This document shows positions 45,756-53,623 of a DNA stretch of 64,000 bases, in pieces. Source of the stretch: Gimesia sp. (GTDB lineage: Bacteria; Planctomycetota; Planctomycetia; Planctomycetales; Planctomycetaceae); assembly GCA_002706765.1 (NCBI GenBank), contig PAJV01000022.1:50711-114710 (forward strand), in the 5' to 3' direction. The translations under genes were made by a program, and so were the position numbers. Every line of letters starts with the position of its first letter. Within the stretch, counting starts at the first letter, position 1. A model generated the notes under the pieces. The model was not told the DNA's origin, made no database searches, and saw only the letters and a program-made list of their open reading frames with translations.

Positions 45756-46169
45756 GATAGCCCATTTCTATCCCGGTAAGTTACCGAGGTCGTGTGTGGA
45801 AGACACCGGTCGCCGGGGTCAGTTGGTTTGGTTCTGGTGAGAAACAGTTTTCTGTCAGGCGATTCAGTCAAAGGAGAGTCAGTATTATATATCGGTAGTT
45901 TCTGCGGCATCTCCCGCATTTCTTCATCGTTTTCTGTAGTAAATCTGCAGTGTTGAAGGAAGCTGTATCGATTATAGCTGTCTTGAGAGACTGATGGTGT
46001 GACTGGTTGTCGCATCTCCCGAATTGTATGTCTAAAGTGTCAAAAGCGTTTTGCAGTTTTCGCAACCGCTCTCTTATGTGTTGCCGGTATTGTACGTTAG
46101 AATGTGAATACAAGATGAAGTTATGCTTCAGATAAGAATTTTGTTTGACTTTTCGGAAAGAGACGTTTT
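45756..46169. other. Intergenic region
   Basis: No gene, repeat family or clear promoter identified. It must hold the promoter of the DUF1080 gene to the right. Confidence 0.4.
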
Positions 46170-46889
46170 ATGAAAACCCTGAATCGCCTTATCCCTCTGC
46201 TTTCACTGGCCTGTCTGCTGGCGGCCTGCTCCGATTCCGGTCCGACCGAAGCGCAAAAAAAGAAGGCGGCCGATGAAGTTTCGGCCATCGATATTCCGGA
46301 AAAAACGTTGGAATCGTTATTCGATGTGGAAGAAGGTTTCACCCTGCTCAGTCTGAAAGACTTTGAAGTTTTCAATGAGAAATCAACGGCTCCCTCCGAG
46401 GAGAAAAACTGGAGCGAAGCAGACGGCGTGATTTCCTGCAAAGGGACTCCCCGCGGCTATCTGTATTCCAGCGAGTCATTCGGCAACTGTACGATCCGTC
46501 TCGAATATCGTTTTCCGGGAGCCGCTGAGAAAAATGAAAATCCGAATACCGGATTCCTGTTTTTCATCACGGGCGAAAACCGGATCTGGCCGAAGTGCCT
46601 CGAAGTTCAAGGCAAATTTGCGGAGATGGGCCACATCAAATCGAACAGCAGGGAGATCCAGCTGGATGTGACTGATAACGAATCAGCCAGAGAGAAAGCC
46701 CGCCGTCCCCTGGGCGAATGGAATACCATCGAAGTCGTCTGCAAAGACGGCGCGTTGACATCGGTCCTGAATGGAACTCAGATCGCGACTTCCAAACCCA
46801 CCGAATTGAAATCAGGTTTTTTCGGCATTCAATCCGAAGGGGACGCCGTCGAGTTTCGCAACATCCGCGTGCAGAAACTGACCGATTAA
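46170..46889 (+). CDS. DUF1080 (3-keto-disaccharide hydrolase domain) lipoprotein
   Basis: 239 residues. The lipobox LLAAC (Cys20) follows a hydrophobic signal, so it is a lipoprotein. From residue 70 to the end is a concanavalin-like beta sandwich of the DUF1080 family: NWSEADGVISCKGTPRGYLY, SFGNCTIRLEYRFPG, NPNTGFLFFITGENRIWPKC, the block EVQGKFAEMGHIK, and the closing strands GFFGIQSEGDAVEFRNIRV. Some members hydrolyse 3-keto-glycosides made by Gfo/Idh/MocA-type dehydrogenases; others may only bind sugars. A ThuA-domain gene follows after 91 bases, a pairing common in planctomycetes. Confidence 0.88.
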   Translation: MKTLNRLIPLLSLACLLAACSDSGPTEAQKKKAADEVSAIDIPEKTLESLFDVEEGFTLLSLKDFEVFNEKSTAPSEEKNWSEADGVISCKGTPRGYLYSSESFGNCTIRLEYRFPGAAEKNENPNTGFLFFITGENRIWPKCLEVQGKFAEMGHIKSNSREIQLDVTDNESAREKARRPLGEWNTIEVVCKDGALTSVLNGTQIATSKPTELKSGFFGIQSEGDAVEFRNIRVQKLTD

Positions 46890-46980
46890 CTGTTTTGCTT
46901 TGCATTATTTGAGAGGTTCTCCTTAAAATGGATGTCTGATTTCACGCAACATCAACATACTCAACTGTGGAGCGATCACC

Positions 46981-47838
46981 ATGAGTTATCGATTTATGAC
47001 AGCCTGCTGTCTGCTGATTTGTTCTGTCCTGGCTTTCTCAGCTGACACGTATGCAGCAGAAGGGAAGACCAGGGTGCTGATGCTTACACAGAGCAAAGGC
47101 TTCACTCACGGTTCCGTCAAACGACAGGAAGAAAAACTGGCTCCTGCCGAAATCGCCATGATTCAACTGGGCAAACAGTCCGACCTGTTTACCGTGGATT
47201 GTACCCAGGACGCCGCCGCAGATTTCACCAAAGAGAACCTGCAGAACTACGATATCGTCATGTTCTATACCACAGGCATGCTGCCCATCAAAGAAGAGGA
47301 CATGCAGTATTTTCTGAACGACTGGCTCAAGCAGAAGGGCCACGGGTTTATCGGCTTTCATTCGGCGACCGATACTTACAAAACATATGAACCTTACTGG
47401 GACATGATTGGCGGCTCATTCAACGGGCATCCCTGGAATGCCGGGAACACCGTGACAATCACGGTTCACAATCCTGATTTCCCCGCGATGAAACCGTTCG
47501 GCAAAGAGTTCCAGTTTAAAGATGAAATCTACCAGTACAAAAACTGGCAGCCGGAAAAAGTGCATGTGCTGATGAGTCTCAACATGGAAAAGAGCAATCC
47601 CAAACGTCCCTACCAGGTGCCGGTCGCCTGGGCGAAAGAGTGGGGCGAAGGCAAAGTCTTCGTCAATAACCTGGGACACAATCCGGAAACCTGGGCCAAT
47701 CCCAAGTTTCAGGAATCCGTGATCGGAGCCATCAAATGGATTCGCGGCGACGCACCGGCCGCAGTGCCCCCCAATCCGGAGCTTTCCAAAAAAGAAGACG
47801 AAAGAGCGGCAGCAGCAGCCAAATCGGAATCGAAGTAA
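46981..47838 (+). CDS. Exported ThuA-domain protein
   Basis: 285 residues with a signal peptide (TACCLLICSVLAFSADTYA). The ThuA fold (a glutamine-amidotransferase-like flavodoxin variant) spans residues 30-255: RVLMLTQSKGFTHGSVKRQE, YDIVMFYTTGMLPI, GHGFIGFHSATDTYKTYEPY, and WAKEWGEGKVFVNNLGHNPE. ThuA proteins are linked to trehalose and related disaccharide utilisation and have recently been tied to 3-keto-sugar routes. The tail is Ala/Lys-rich. It lies between the DUF1080 gene and an SDR gene 32 bases downstream, all on one strand, and a sugar-handling operon is likely. Confidence 0.9.
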   Translation: MSYRFMTACCLLICSVLAFSADTYAAEGKTRVLMLTQSKGFTHGSVKRQEEKLAPAEIAMIQLGKQSDLFTVDCTQDAAADFTKENLQNYDIVMFYTTGMLPIKEEDMQYFLNDWLKQKGHGFIGFHSATDTYKTYEPYWDMIGGSFNGHPWNAGNTVTITVHNPDFPAMKPFGKEFQFKDEIYQYKNWQPEKVHVLMSLNMEKSNPKRPYQVPVAWAKEWGEGKVFVNNLGHNPETWANPKFQESVIGAIKWIRGDAPAAVPPNPELSKKEDERAAAAAKSESK

Positions 47839-47870
47839 TCTGACGAACAGCGGAGACAGGGACAGCCAGC

Positions 47871-48554
47871 ATGTCGAAAGTGATTGTCATCACCGGCGTG
47901 ACCCAGGGACTGGGCCGCGCTATGACTCAGGCGTTGATTGCAGCAGGGCACACCGTCGCTGGCTGTGGCCGCTCTGCAGATAAAATTGCGGAACTCACAG
48001 TTCAGTTTGGTGCGCCCCATCAGTTTTCTACCGTCGATGTGTCTGATGACCGCGCGGTCGCGAACTGGGCGACGACGATCATCGATCAACTGGGCCCACC
48101 CGATCTGCTGTTGAACAATGCTGCCGTGATCAATGACAATGCCCCGCTCTGGGAAATTTCGGCAGACGAAATTGATAAAATCATGGACGTCAATATCAAA
48201 GGGACCATCAATACGATCCGTCACTTTGTACCCGCGATGATAGAACGCCAGTCTGGTATCATCGTTAATTTCAGTTCGGGCTGGGGACGTTCGGCTTCCG
48301 CGGAAGTCGCCTCCTATTGTGCGACGAAGTGGGCCATCGAAGGTTTAACACAGTCCCTGGCGCAGGAATTACCATCGGGGATGGCGGCGATTCCCCTGAA
48401 CCCGGGAGTCATCAACACCGCCCTGCTGCAAAGCTGTTTCGGATCGCATGCCGAGCACTATGCGACGGCAGAAGAATGGGCCGAGTCGGCAGTCCCTTTC
48501 CTGCTGAAGCTCTCCGCGCGGGATAACGGTAAACCGCTGACCGCACCTGGTTGA
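47871..48554 (+). CDS. Short-chain dehydrogenase/reductase
   Basis: 227 residues of the classical SDR fold. TGVTQGLGRAM is the NAD(P)-binding TGxxxGxG motif, LLNNAAV the NNAG-like motif, and IIVNFSSGWGRSASAEVASY followed by CATKWA supplies the catalytic Ser, Tyr and Lys. The C-terminus (SARDNGKPLTAPG) is standard. The substrate cannot be predicted; with the upstream ThuA and DUF1080 genes, a sugar or polyol is possible. A copy of the 70-bp dispersed element starts 26 bases after its stop. Confidence 0.9.
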   Translation: MSKVIVITGVTQGLGRAMTQALIAAGHTVAGCGRSADKIAELTVQFGAPHQFSTVDVSDDRAVANWATTIIDQLGPPDLLLNNAAVINDNAPLWEISADEIDKIMDVNIKGTINTIRHFVPAMIERQSGIIVNFSSGWGRSASAEVASYCATKWAIEGLTQSLAQELPSGMAAIPLNPGVINTALLQSCFGSHAEHYATAEEWAESAVPFLLKLSARDNGKPLTAPG

Positions 48555-48580
48555 GCTTATATCGAATCACATTTAACAGT

Positions 48581-48650
48581 TGCGTCTCTCAATCTTTTAT
48601 GCTCGATGCAGATGGCCTGAAGACGCTGCAGTAAAACGGGAACTGGTCCT
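48581..48650 (+). repeat. 70-bp dispersed element (third copy)
   Basis: TGCGTCTCTCAATCT opens the element, AGACGCTGCAGTAAAACGGGA closes it; the stem GCGTCT/AGACGC is kept. It is more diverged than the pair near 3281 and 4427, mainly in the loop and at the right end. Confidence 0.7.
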
Positions 48651-48781
48651 GCTTGCTCTCTGATTCTGCAGTCTTTCGAATCCGGCTGGTGAATGGCATT
48701 TCACGATCGGTTTGAGTAAACTCGTTGCAGTAAAAAAATGAACTTCCGCGATCTTCAACTGCATGCGAAAAGTCTTTCCTC

Positions 48782-50224
48782 ATGGCCAAATATTTCAAGT
48801 ATAAATCTCCCGCCGACGTCGTGGCAGACTCTGAACGCCTGGGCTGTCCGATCCAGGTTTCCGATAACTTTGATGTGCTGTATCAACCCATTCAGATCGG
48901 TCATCTGCAGGCGAAAAGTCGACTGGGAATTCAGCCGATGGAAGGCTGCGACGGAACCACTGATGGTTTCCCTGACGAGTTGACCTATCGACGTTATCAG
49001 CGCTTCGGAGCCGGGGGCGCCTCACTCATCTGGGGGGAAGCCACCGCCATCGGTCCGGAAGCGCGGATGAATCCCCGCCAGTTGATGATCAATGATAAAA
49101 CAGCCTCCTCACTGGAAAAGATGCTGACAGGTTGTCGCGACGCGCATGCGGAAGTATTCGGATCGGCTGACGGTCTGGTGATCGGCCTGCAGTTAACGCA
49201 TTCGGGCCGGTTCAGTTTTGAAAGACCACTGCTGGCCACCCATGATCAGATCCTCGATCCCCGGACAGTAGATAAATCAAGCGGGCGGATCGTTGACGAC
49301 AGTTACCCGCTGCTCTCAGACGATGATCTGAAATACATTGAAGACCAGTATGTGACTGCCGCTAAACTGGCGGAATCGATCGGGGTCGAATTTGTGGATA
49401 TCAAGCAGTGCCATCGGTACCTGCTTTCGGAATTGCTGGCAGCGAAAAATCGTCCTGGCGAATATGGTGGTTCACTGGAGAACCGCACGCGCCTGGTGCG
49501 CAACGTTATCAAGCGTATTCGCGAAGAATGTCCGACGCTGGTGATCGGCACCCGTATGAATGGTTACGACGGGATTCCTTACCAGGGCGCCGGCGATGAC
49601 TTTATCGGCGAACCCTGCCCGCACGAACTGCCGCTGCAAACCGCGTTCGGCACCAATCCCGACGATCATCTCCAGGAAGATCTGACCGAACCGCTCGAGG
49701 TGGCCCGACTCCTGAAAGAGTGGGGAGTTGGTCTGATTAACATCTCCAATGGAAACCCGTATGCGAATCCCCATATTGTGAGGCCCGCGGAATTTCCGCC
49801 CACCGATGGCTACCATGCTCCCGAACATCCGTTGATCGGCGTCGCCCGTCACTTCCGGATTGCCGGTCAGATCCAGGCAGCGGTCCCGGATATTCCCGTG
49901 GTGGGCAGTGGTTACAGCTGGCTGCAGGACTATGCCATGCACGCCGCGGCTGCGAATGTTGAGTCCGGAAAGATCTCCATCGTGGGGATGGGCCGGGCCA
50001 CGCTCTCACAGCCTGAGTTTGCGAAACAGCTTCAGGAAGAAGGCAAGCTCAATCGCAAAACTGTCTGTCGGACGTTTTCGTATTGCACCAACCTCATGCG
50101 CACGAAGGACCATCCCCTGGGACAGTATCCCACCGGATGTCCTCCGTTTGACAAAGAGGTTTATGATCCACTCTGGAAAGAAGCGAAAGCAAAGCTGGAA
50201 GAAAAGCAGAAGGCTGCAGAGTAA
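48782..50224 (+). CDS. Old-yellow-enzyme-type NADH:flavin oxidoreductase
   Basis: 480 residues. A TIM-barrel FMN oxidoreductase: RLGIQPMEGCDGTTDG near the start, RYQRFGAGGASLIWGEATAI, LQLTHSGRFSFERP, GGSLENRTRLVRNVIKR, and GLINISNGNPYANPHIVRP. It stops after the barrel with no FAD/NAD module. The tail has three cysteines (CRTFSYC, then C 18 residues on: YPTGCPPFD), reminiscent of, but not equal to, the 4Fe-4S site of dienoyl-CoA reductases. It reduces activated alkenes or acts in related redox steps. It ends directly against the convergent parA-like gene, the two stops separated by zero bases. Confidence 0.88.
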   Translation: MAKYFKYKSPADVVADSERLGCPIQVSDNFDVLYQPIQIGHLQAKSRLGIQPMEGCDGTTDGFPDELTYRRYQRFGAGGASLIWGEATAIGPEARMNPRQLMINDKTASSLEKMLTGCRDAHAEVFGSADGLVIGLQLTHSGRFSFERPLLATHDQILDPRTVDKSSGRIVDDSYPLLSDDDLKYIEDQYVTAAKLAESIGVEFVDIKQCHRYLLSELLAAKNRPGEYGGSLENRTRLVRNVIKRIREECPTLVIGTRMNGYDGIPYQGAGDDFIGEPCPHELPLQTAFGTNPDDHLQEDLTEPLEVARLLKEWGVGLINISNGNPYANPHIVRPAEFPPTDGYHAPEHPLIGVARHFRIAGQIQAAVPDIPVVGSGYSWLQDYAMHAAAANVESGKISIVGMGRATLSQPEFAKQLQEEGKLNRKTVCRTFSYCTNLMRTKDHPLGQYPTGCPPFDKEVYDPLWKEAKAKLEEKQKAAE

Positions 50225-51049
50225 TCAGGCAGCCTGTCGGATCGGCGATTCTTCCACCTGTTCGTCGGCAATGATTTCCTGCACCAGTCCGCCATAGTCT
50301 TTGGCGCCGGGACAGGAACTGGAATAATCAAAGACCGACTGACCATAGCTGGGTGCTTCGGCCAGTTTGATATTCCGTCGGATCCGACTCTTAAATACTT
50401 TCGCAGACGACCAGGGGGCTTCCGGATCGCTGTGATTCAGGAACGCGCTCAGGTCATCAGTCACGTCGGCTGCCAGTCGGGTGCCGGTTTCATACAGACA
50501 GAGTACCACGCCGGAAACACGCAGTTCCCGGTTCAATCGTCGACGAACCAGCGCCGTGGTTTCGAGCAACTTGGAGAGCCCCTGTAAGGCGAAGAAGTGA
50601 GGCTGCAGAGGAATGATCACTTCACTGGCTGCAGTCAACGCGTTGATGGTCAGCACACCCAGTGAAGGGGGGCAGTCCATAATGATGTAATCGAACGGTT
50701 CGGTCTCTGCCATTTTCCGGATCGCCTGGCGCAGAACGATTTCCCGGTTGTCGGCGTCAACCAGTTCCAGTTCTGTCGCTGCCAGATCGAGTGTCGCAGG
50801 CACGACCCATAAGTTTTTGGCGACCAGTTGCCGGGTTTCGGCGAGCGTTTTAATACCCGAAAAGACATCGTAGGCGGTCGGGACACTGCCGAATGGTTCG
50901 ATGCCCAGGTGTAACGAGGCATGTCCCTGTGGGTCCAGGTCGATCAGGCAGACTTTCTTGCCCTGCATCGCCAGGCCGGCAGCCATGTTCACGCTCGACG
51001 TCGTTTTGCCGACGCCCCCTTTTTGATTCATGATTGCTATGATACGCAT
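50225..51049 (-). CDS. ParA/MinD-family ATPase
   Basis: 274 residues. The deviant Walker A is [14 protein letters not shown] (residues 8-21, with the signature lysine), [15 protein letters not shown] is the A' motif and [15 protein letters not shown] the Walker B. It is a soluble positioning ATPase that forms dynamic dimers on DNA, for chromosome or cargo placement. No ParB gene adjoins, so it may be an orphan (cargo-positioning) ParA rather than the chromosome partition pair. It reads away from a 70-bp repeat copy at 51332-51401. Confidence 0.92.
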   Translation of the reverse strand: MRIIAIMNQKGGVGKTTSSVNMAAGLAMQGKKVCLIDLDPQGHASLHLGIEPFGSVPTAYDVFSGIKTLAETRQLVAKNLWVVPATLDLAATELELVDADNREIVLRQAIRKMAETEPFDYIIMDCPPSLGVLTINALTAASEVIIPLQPHFFALQGLSKLLETTALVRRRLNRELRVSGVVLCLYETGTRLAADVTDDLSAFLNHSDPEAPWSSAKVFKSRIRRNIKLAEAPSYGQSVFDYSSSCPGAKDYGGLVQEIIADEQVEESPIRQAA

Positions 51050-51398
51050 CGGGAGTCCTTTCCCTCTTTCTCTTTAATAAAGCGGGTCGCTTAATTGTTT
51101 CAAACTCTTGTATGGTTACGCTTTAGGTGAATGGTGTGTTTCTGCCATCCGGGCGGGAAAGACACCAGATTCATGCTGAAGGTGGGGCAGTATATCGGGA
51201 AAATCGAATTTTGGAAACAGGAATTGAGCGGTTGAAAAGCGAATTATTTTGACGGTAATTTCACTCATGTCAGCGAAAATGAAGGACAGGCCGGTGACCG
51301 GCTGCGCTTGAGAGCGCATCACATTTCAACATCGCGACTCTCAATTTATTCAACTCAGGGCAACAGACCCTGTAGACGCGACAGAAAAAGGGACACGG
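51050..51398. other. Intergenic region holding the fourth 70-bp element copy
   Basis: No gene. The only structure seen is the dispersed element at 51332-51401; the rest has no recognisable motif. Confidence 0.5.
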
Positions 51399-51401
51399 TT
51401 A
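51332..51401 (+). repeat. 70-bp dispersed element (fourth copy)
   Basis: TCGCGACTCTCAATT through GTAGACGCGACAGAAAAAGGGACACGGTTA. The stem TCGCG/CGCGA replaces the AGCG/CGCT ends of the other copies, but pairing is kept. Its last bases supply the stop codon (TAA on minus) of the metW gene. Confidence 0.68.
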
Positions 51402-52091
51402 GTGTGTGATGGGCGTGGATTGACCCGTCGAAGTGTGATGGGAGGCAGGGAGTTCTGCCGGTCCTTCCACACGCTGCAGGACATAGAGGACATGCTGTGC
51501 CCGCAGGTTGGCGAGCCAGGCTTTTTCGACAGCCTGGTGATTGATGATCGGAACTTCCTGTAGAATTTCGATGCCCAGCAGGCGCATCAGATCCTGAAAA
51601 TCATGCATCGACATCAGGTGCAGGTTAGGGGTGTTGTACCATTCGTAAGGCAGAACTTCGGTAACCGGGGCGCGGCCCTGTTTGAGTACCTGCAGCCGAA
51701 TCCGCCAGTTCCCGAAATTCGGGACGACGACCAGCGCTTTTTTGGCGACCCGGACCATTTCTTCCAGCAACTGTTTGGGGTGCAGCACCTGCTGCAGTGT
51801 CTGACTCAGAACCACATAATCGAATGCGCCATCGGGGATATCCAGCAGTCCTTCGTCCAGGTCGGCCTGGATCACGGGCACGCCACGGGCGATGGCGGCG
51901 TGATGCTGAGTGATATCAATTTCGATGCCCAGAACGGAAGCATCCCGTTCTTCGCGCAGCCGCGCCAGCAGACGGCCATCACCACAGCCCAGGTCGAGCA
52001 CGCGACTGCCGGGCTGGATCTGTTCCAGCAGCAGCTTGTCGGTCACTTCCAGTGAAGGATCCTGCATACAGTATCGATGTTGAGCACGCAT
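51399..52091 (-). CDS. metW: Methionine biosynthesis protein MetW (SAM-dependent methyltransferase fold)
   Basis: 230 residues. The SAM-binding motif is SRVLDLGCGDGRLLARL, followed by VLGIEID and the block DYVVLSQTLQQVLHPKQLLEEM, both typical of MetW; VVVPNFGNWRIRLQVLKQGR and TPNLHLMSMHDFQDL match the family C-terminal part. MetW partners with MetX in the homoserine acetylation route to methionine. metX lies 17 bases upstream on the same strand. Its stop codon falls inside the right end of a dispersed 70-bp element. Confidence 0.92.
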   Translation of the reverse strand: MRAQHRYCMQDPSLEVTDKLLLEQIQPGSRVLDLGCGDGRLLARLREERDASVLGIEIDITQHHAAIARGVPVIQADLDEGLLDIPDGAFDYVVLSQTLQQVLHPKQLLEEMVRVAKKALVVVPNFGNWRIRLQVLKQGRAPVTEVLPYEWYNTPNLHLMSMHDFQDLMRLLGIEILQEVPIINHQAVEKAWLANLRAQHVLYVLQRVEGPAELPASHHTSTGQSTPITH

Positions 52092-52108
52092 GGTGGAGTT
52101 CCGCTTGA

Positions 52109-53308
52109 CTAAGTCCTGTTACTTTCCGCGAGGCGGGTGGAGTAAGCCTGTTCCAGAAAAGGGGTAATCATTCTATTCAGCTGTTCGATTTCAATCAGAA
52201 AGGAATCATGTCCGAACGGGCTCTTGAGTTCAATAAACGAGACATGTTTTCCACACTCAATCAAAGCCCTGACGAGTTCCTTGCTCTGGCTGGTCGTAAA
52301 CAGCCAGTCGGAATCATAAGAGGCGATCAGGAAGCGTGCTTCTGTTTTTCCCAGCGCATTGACCAGCGAACCATGCTGGGATACCAGGTCAAAATAGTCC
52401 ATGGCCCGCGTCAGGTAGAGATAACTGTTCGCATCAAAACGCTCGACAAACCGCTTGCCCTGGTAATGCAGATAACTCTCGACCTGGAACTCCACTTCCG
52501 GCAGCATTTCGTAGGTGAAAGTATCGTGATCCTGCAGACGCCGGCCGAATTTCATTTCGATCGACTGGTCGGACAGGTAAGTGATGTGTGCGATCATGCG
52601 CGCCAGGGCCAACCCATAGCGGGGACCGGCACCGGTTTCATATTCGCCATCTTTGAATTCCGGATCGGTTTTGATGGCACGTCTGCCGACGGCGTTGAAG
52701 GCAATTCCCTGTGCCGAAAGTTGAGCGGCGGAAGCCAGACAGATGGCGCCCCGCAACTGGTCAGGAAAGCGGGCGGCCCATTCCAGGACCTGCATGCCTC
52801 CCAGGCTGCCGCCAATGACAGCCAGCAACTGCTCAATGCCCAGATGTCTGGTGAGGGCCGAATGTACTTCGACGATATCGCCGACGGTAATAAATGGAAA
52901 TCCGAGTCGGTACGACTGGTTGGTTTCCGGGTTGATGCTGCCTGGCCCCGTTGTTCCCTGGCAGCCTCCCAGAACATTGGCACAAATCACATAATATTTA
53001 TCCGTGTCGAGCGTACGCCCCGGGCCGATCAGATCGTCCCACCAGCCCGGCTTGGCTTTCTCGTCATCGTCTTCATAATAACCGGCGGCGTGAGCATCTC
53101 CTGTCAGGGCGTGACAGATAAAGATGGCGTTGTCTTTCGCAGGAGTTAATTCACCATAGGTTTCATAGGCAACCTGAATGGGCCCGAGTTCCCCTCCCCC
53201 TGCCAGCTTGAGCCAGTTGGGAGGCGCAAACAGAGTCGCCAGTCTGGTCTGTACAATACCTACCCCTGAATCCTGCCGGGTTTCTGATAGTTCCTGTTGT
53301 GTTGCCAT
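52109..53308 (-). CDS. metX: Homoserine O-acetyltransferase MetX
   Basis: 399 residues of the alpha/beta-hydrolase fold. The nucleophile serine is in VIGGSLGGMQVLEWAARFPD; GWWDDLIGPGRTLDTDKYYV and CQGTTGPGSINPETNQ are acyltransferase family blocks, and the Asp and His of the triad are in ASYDSDWLFTTSQSKEL and SPFGHDSFLIE. It transfers acetyl from acetyl-CoA to homoserine in methionine synthesis. metW follows after 17 bases, forming the common metX-metW pair. Whether the acyl donor is acetyl- or succinyl-CoA is not settled by what I can see. Confidence 0.94.
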   Translation of the reverse strand: MATQQELSETRQDSGVGIVQTRLATLFAPPNWLKLAGGGELGPIQVAYETYGELTPAKDNAIFICHALTGDAHAAGYYEDDDEKAKPGWWDDLIGPGRTLDTDKYYVICANVLGGCQGTTGPGSINPETNQSYRLGFPFITVGDIVEVHSALTRHLGIEQLLAVIGGSLGGMQVLEWAARFPDQLRGAICLASAAQLSAQGIAFNAVGRRAIKTDPEFKDGEYETGAGPRYGLALARMIAHITYLSDQSIEMKFGRRLQDHDTFTYEMLPEVEFQVESYLHYQGKRFVERFDANSYLYLTRAMDYFDLVSQHGSLVNALGKTEARFLIASYDSDWLFTTSQSKELVRALIECGKHVSFIELKSPFGHDSFLIEIEQLNRMITPFLEQAYSTRLAESNRT

Positions 53309-53623
53309 AGAATAAATGCTTTTCAGTATTCCCGCAAATTCATCAGCTGTCTGTCATTCAGTTCATTATACTTCTCATGGAATTTCCCATGCTCCTGGTT
53401 CGGTCTGGGCAGAGACCCGGTCAGGCAGGATCGGTTTTCCATCGTTCAGACAGTATACCCGGGCTTGTTAAGAATTTCGACACGCTCTGGATCGAAAGAC
53501 CCCAGATCCTGCTGCATTTCAGGCGGAACTCCGGACAGATCCGTCATGGAAACAGCATGATTCAGTCAAACAGGGCTTTTTTCGGTAAAGACACGGGTTT
53601 TAAGCATAATGTCATCTCAGGGT
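53309..53623. other. Intergenic region upstream of metX
   Basis: No gene. I looked for a SAM or T-box leader before metX and see no convincing one. Confidence 0.4.

Noticed and set aside
53309-53623. SAM riboswitch before metX
   Set aside because: I could not find a supporting stem pattern by eye; a covariance search would decide.
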